Part shown: piece after piece, positions 5,650 to 6,184 of the stretch
Numbering within the stretch: position 1 is the stretch's first letter
How the letters are laid out: each line of letters opens with the position of its first letter
NCBI GenBank assembly: GCA_050633165.1
Contig: JBOEFZ010000119.1
Coordinates: forward strand, 1 to 6,184
Origin: TMED27 sp050633165
GTDB lineage: Bacteria; Pseudomonadota; Alphaproteobacteria; Micavibrionales; Micavibrionaceae
Direction of reading: 5' to 3'
Length of the DNA: 6,184 nucleotides
Program-made: the position numbers and the translations under genes
The notes under the pieces: model-generated
What the model saw: only the letters and a program-made list of their open reading frames with translations
Told to the model about the DNA's origin: nothing
The model's database searches: none

Positions 5650-6123
5650 TTAGATATCTATAGAATGAAATTTAAAGAAATCTTTAACAGCGAATGTAAC
5701 AAAAGTTAGCCTCCACGAGACTAATTTACTTTTAAGATCTGAAAGACTATCTTCAGCGTCATAATTTTCTACAAATGATGCAATAAAGTCTTCTCGACTA
5801 CGGTCGTCTACTTGTTGAACATCATAAAGTTGGCTAGCATAATTTTTGATACATTCTTCTGATGGTTTTTTGTTGAAGCAGTTATATGCTCCTACATCCA
5901 CCTTCCAAGCTTCTAGAGTCCGCCTCATTTCAGATAAAATTGAATCTAACAACTCACTTTCTGATAAGCTTGGCGAATTAGAAAGTTTGTATTTGCTTAT
6001 TGTGACAGACAGGCCTCTCATCATTTCTGGCCATTGTTCTTGAGTAACACCACTATTAGTATAGCTTTTTAGTTCTATTAGTTCATCAATTAGATCCTGA
6101 TAGTTTGTTTGTTGTGCTAGCAA
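5650..6123 (-). CDS. Hypothetical protein, AT-rich, start uncertain
   Basis: I do not recognise this 157-residue protein. It is soluble-looking and acidic in its middle, with predicted helical stretches (LIDELIELKSY, LLDSILSEMRRTLEAWKVD, SREDFIASFVENY) and a hydrophobic C-terminus, LTFVTFAVKDFFKF. It has two cysteines (FNCF-like YNCFNKK and SEECIK). No signal peptide or known motif was found. The start is weak: the leftmost usable codon is TTG at 6121-6123 with no ribosome-binding site. The frame stays open upstream to 6177, where a TGA occurs at 6178-6180, and the first ATG codons are far inside at 6022-6024 and 6019-6021. Base composition differs from the neighbours: positions 5701-5760 hold 22 G+C in 60, against 36 in 60 at 4441-4500 in thiC. 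The gene converges on thiC with five bases between the stop codons. It may be a recently acquired gene or the 3' part of a broken one. Confidence 0.55.
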   Translation of the reverse strand: MLAQQTNYQDLIDELIELKSYTNSGVTQEQWPEMMRGLSVTISKYKLSNSPSLSESELLDSILSEMRRTLEAWKVDVGAYNCFNKKPSEECIKNYASQLYDVQQVDDRSREDFIASFVENYDAEDSLSDLKSKLVSWRLTFVTFAVKDFFKFHSIDI

Positions 6124-6184
6124 GTCAGCATTTCGTTTGTGACTATAGCCAATGTAAGAGTTGGTTAGGTAGCGGACTCATAAA

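Noticed and set aside
5651..5660. Perfect palindrome TAGATATCTA at the end of the hypothetical gene, considered as a terminator
   Set aside because: It is short, AT-only in most pairs and lacks a T-run, so a terminator call is not supported.

Overview
The window looks like an ordinary chromosomal segment of an alphaproteobacterium of intermediate GC content. The ThiC, SCO, SCP2-like and acyl-CoA dehydrogenase proteins all read as proteobacterial. The placement within Alphaproteobacteria, possibly near the Micavibrio-like lineages, is a judgement from overall protein style and not a demonstrated match.

Layout. (1) Positions 2-196, plus strand: the last 64 codons of an acyl-CoA dehydrogenase. 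(2) Positions 206-369: a compound palindromic repeat between two convergent genes. (3) Positions 381-2183, minus strand: a 600-residue exported protein with a small N-terminal domain, a long Pro/Glu/Lys-rich linker and a C-terminal coiled coil; its function is not recognised. (4) Positions 2184-2319: a divergent promoter region. (5) Positions 2320-2622, plus strand: a 100-residue SCP2-type sterol/lipid-carrier protein. Its stop codon overlaps that of (6), a minus-strand SCO-family copper/thiol protein (2619-3278), inside a small palindrome. (7) Positions 3279-3515: a second divergent regulatory region. It carries a TPP (THI-box) riboswitch whose P3 arm is enlarged by about 100 nucleotides of nested palindromes. 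(8) Positions 3516-3854 and 3866-5644, plus strand: a two-gene unit consisting of a small CHMI-type tautomerase and thiC. (9) Positions 5650-6123, minus strand: an AT-rich hypothetical gene that looks foreign and has no convincing start. The right edge (about 6159-6184) has a tRNA-like string.

How it works together. The clearest functional unit is riboswitch, tautomerase and thiC. Thiamine pyrophosphate binding should close the P1 helix, whose 3' strand is the start of the tautomerase ribosome-binding site. Vitamin sufficiency would then shut off translation of the first gene and probably of thiC, which begins 11 bases after it. The other genes (acyl-CoA dehydrogenase tail, SCP2-like carrier, SCO protein) are single transcription units with no obvious link to thiamine.

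The most interesting points are the palindrome-rich P3 arm of the riboswitch, which may be a repetitive element accommodated inside a working RNA, and a CHMI-type tautomerase of unknown substrate placed first in a thiamine-controlled unit.
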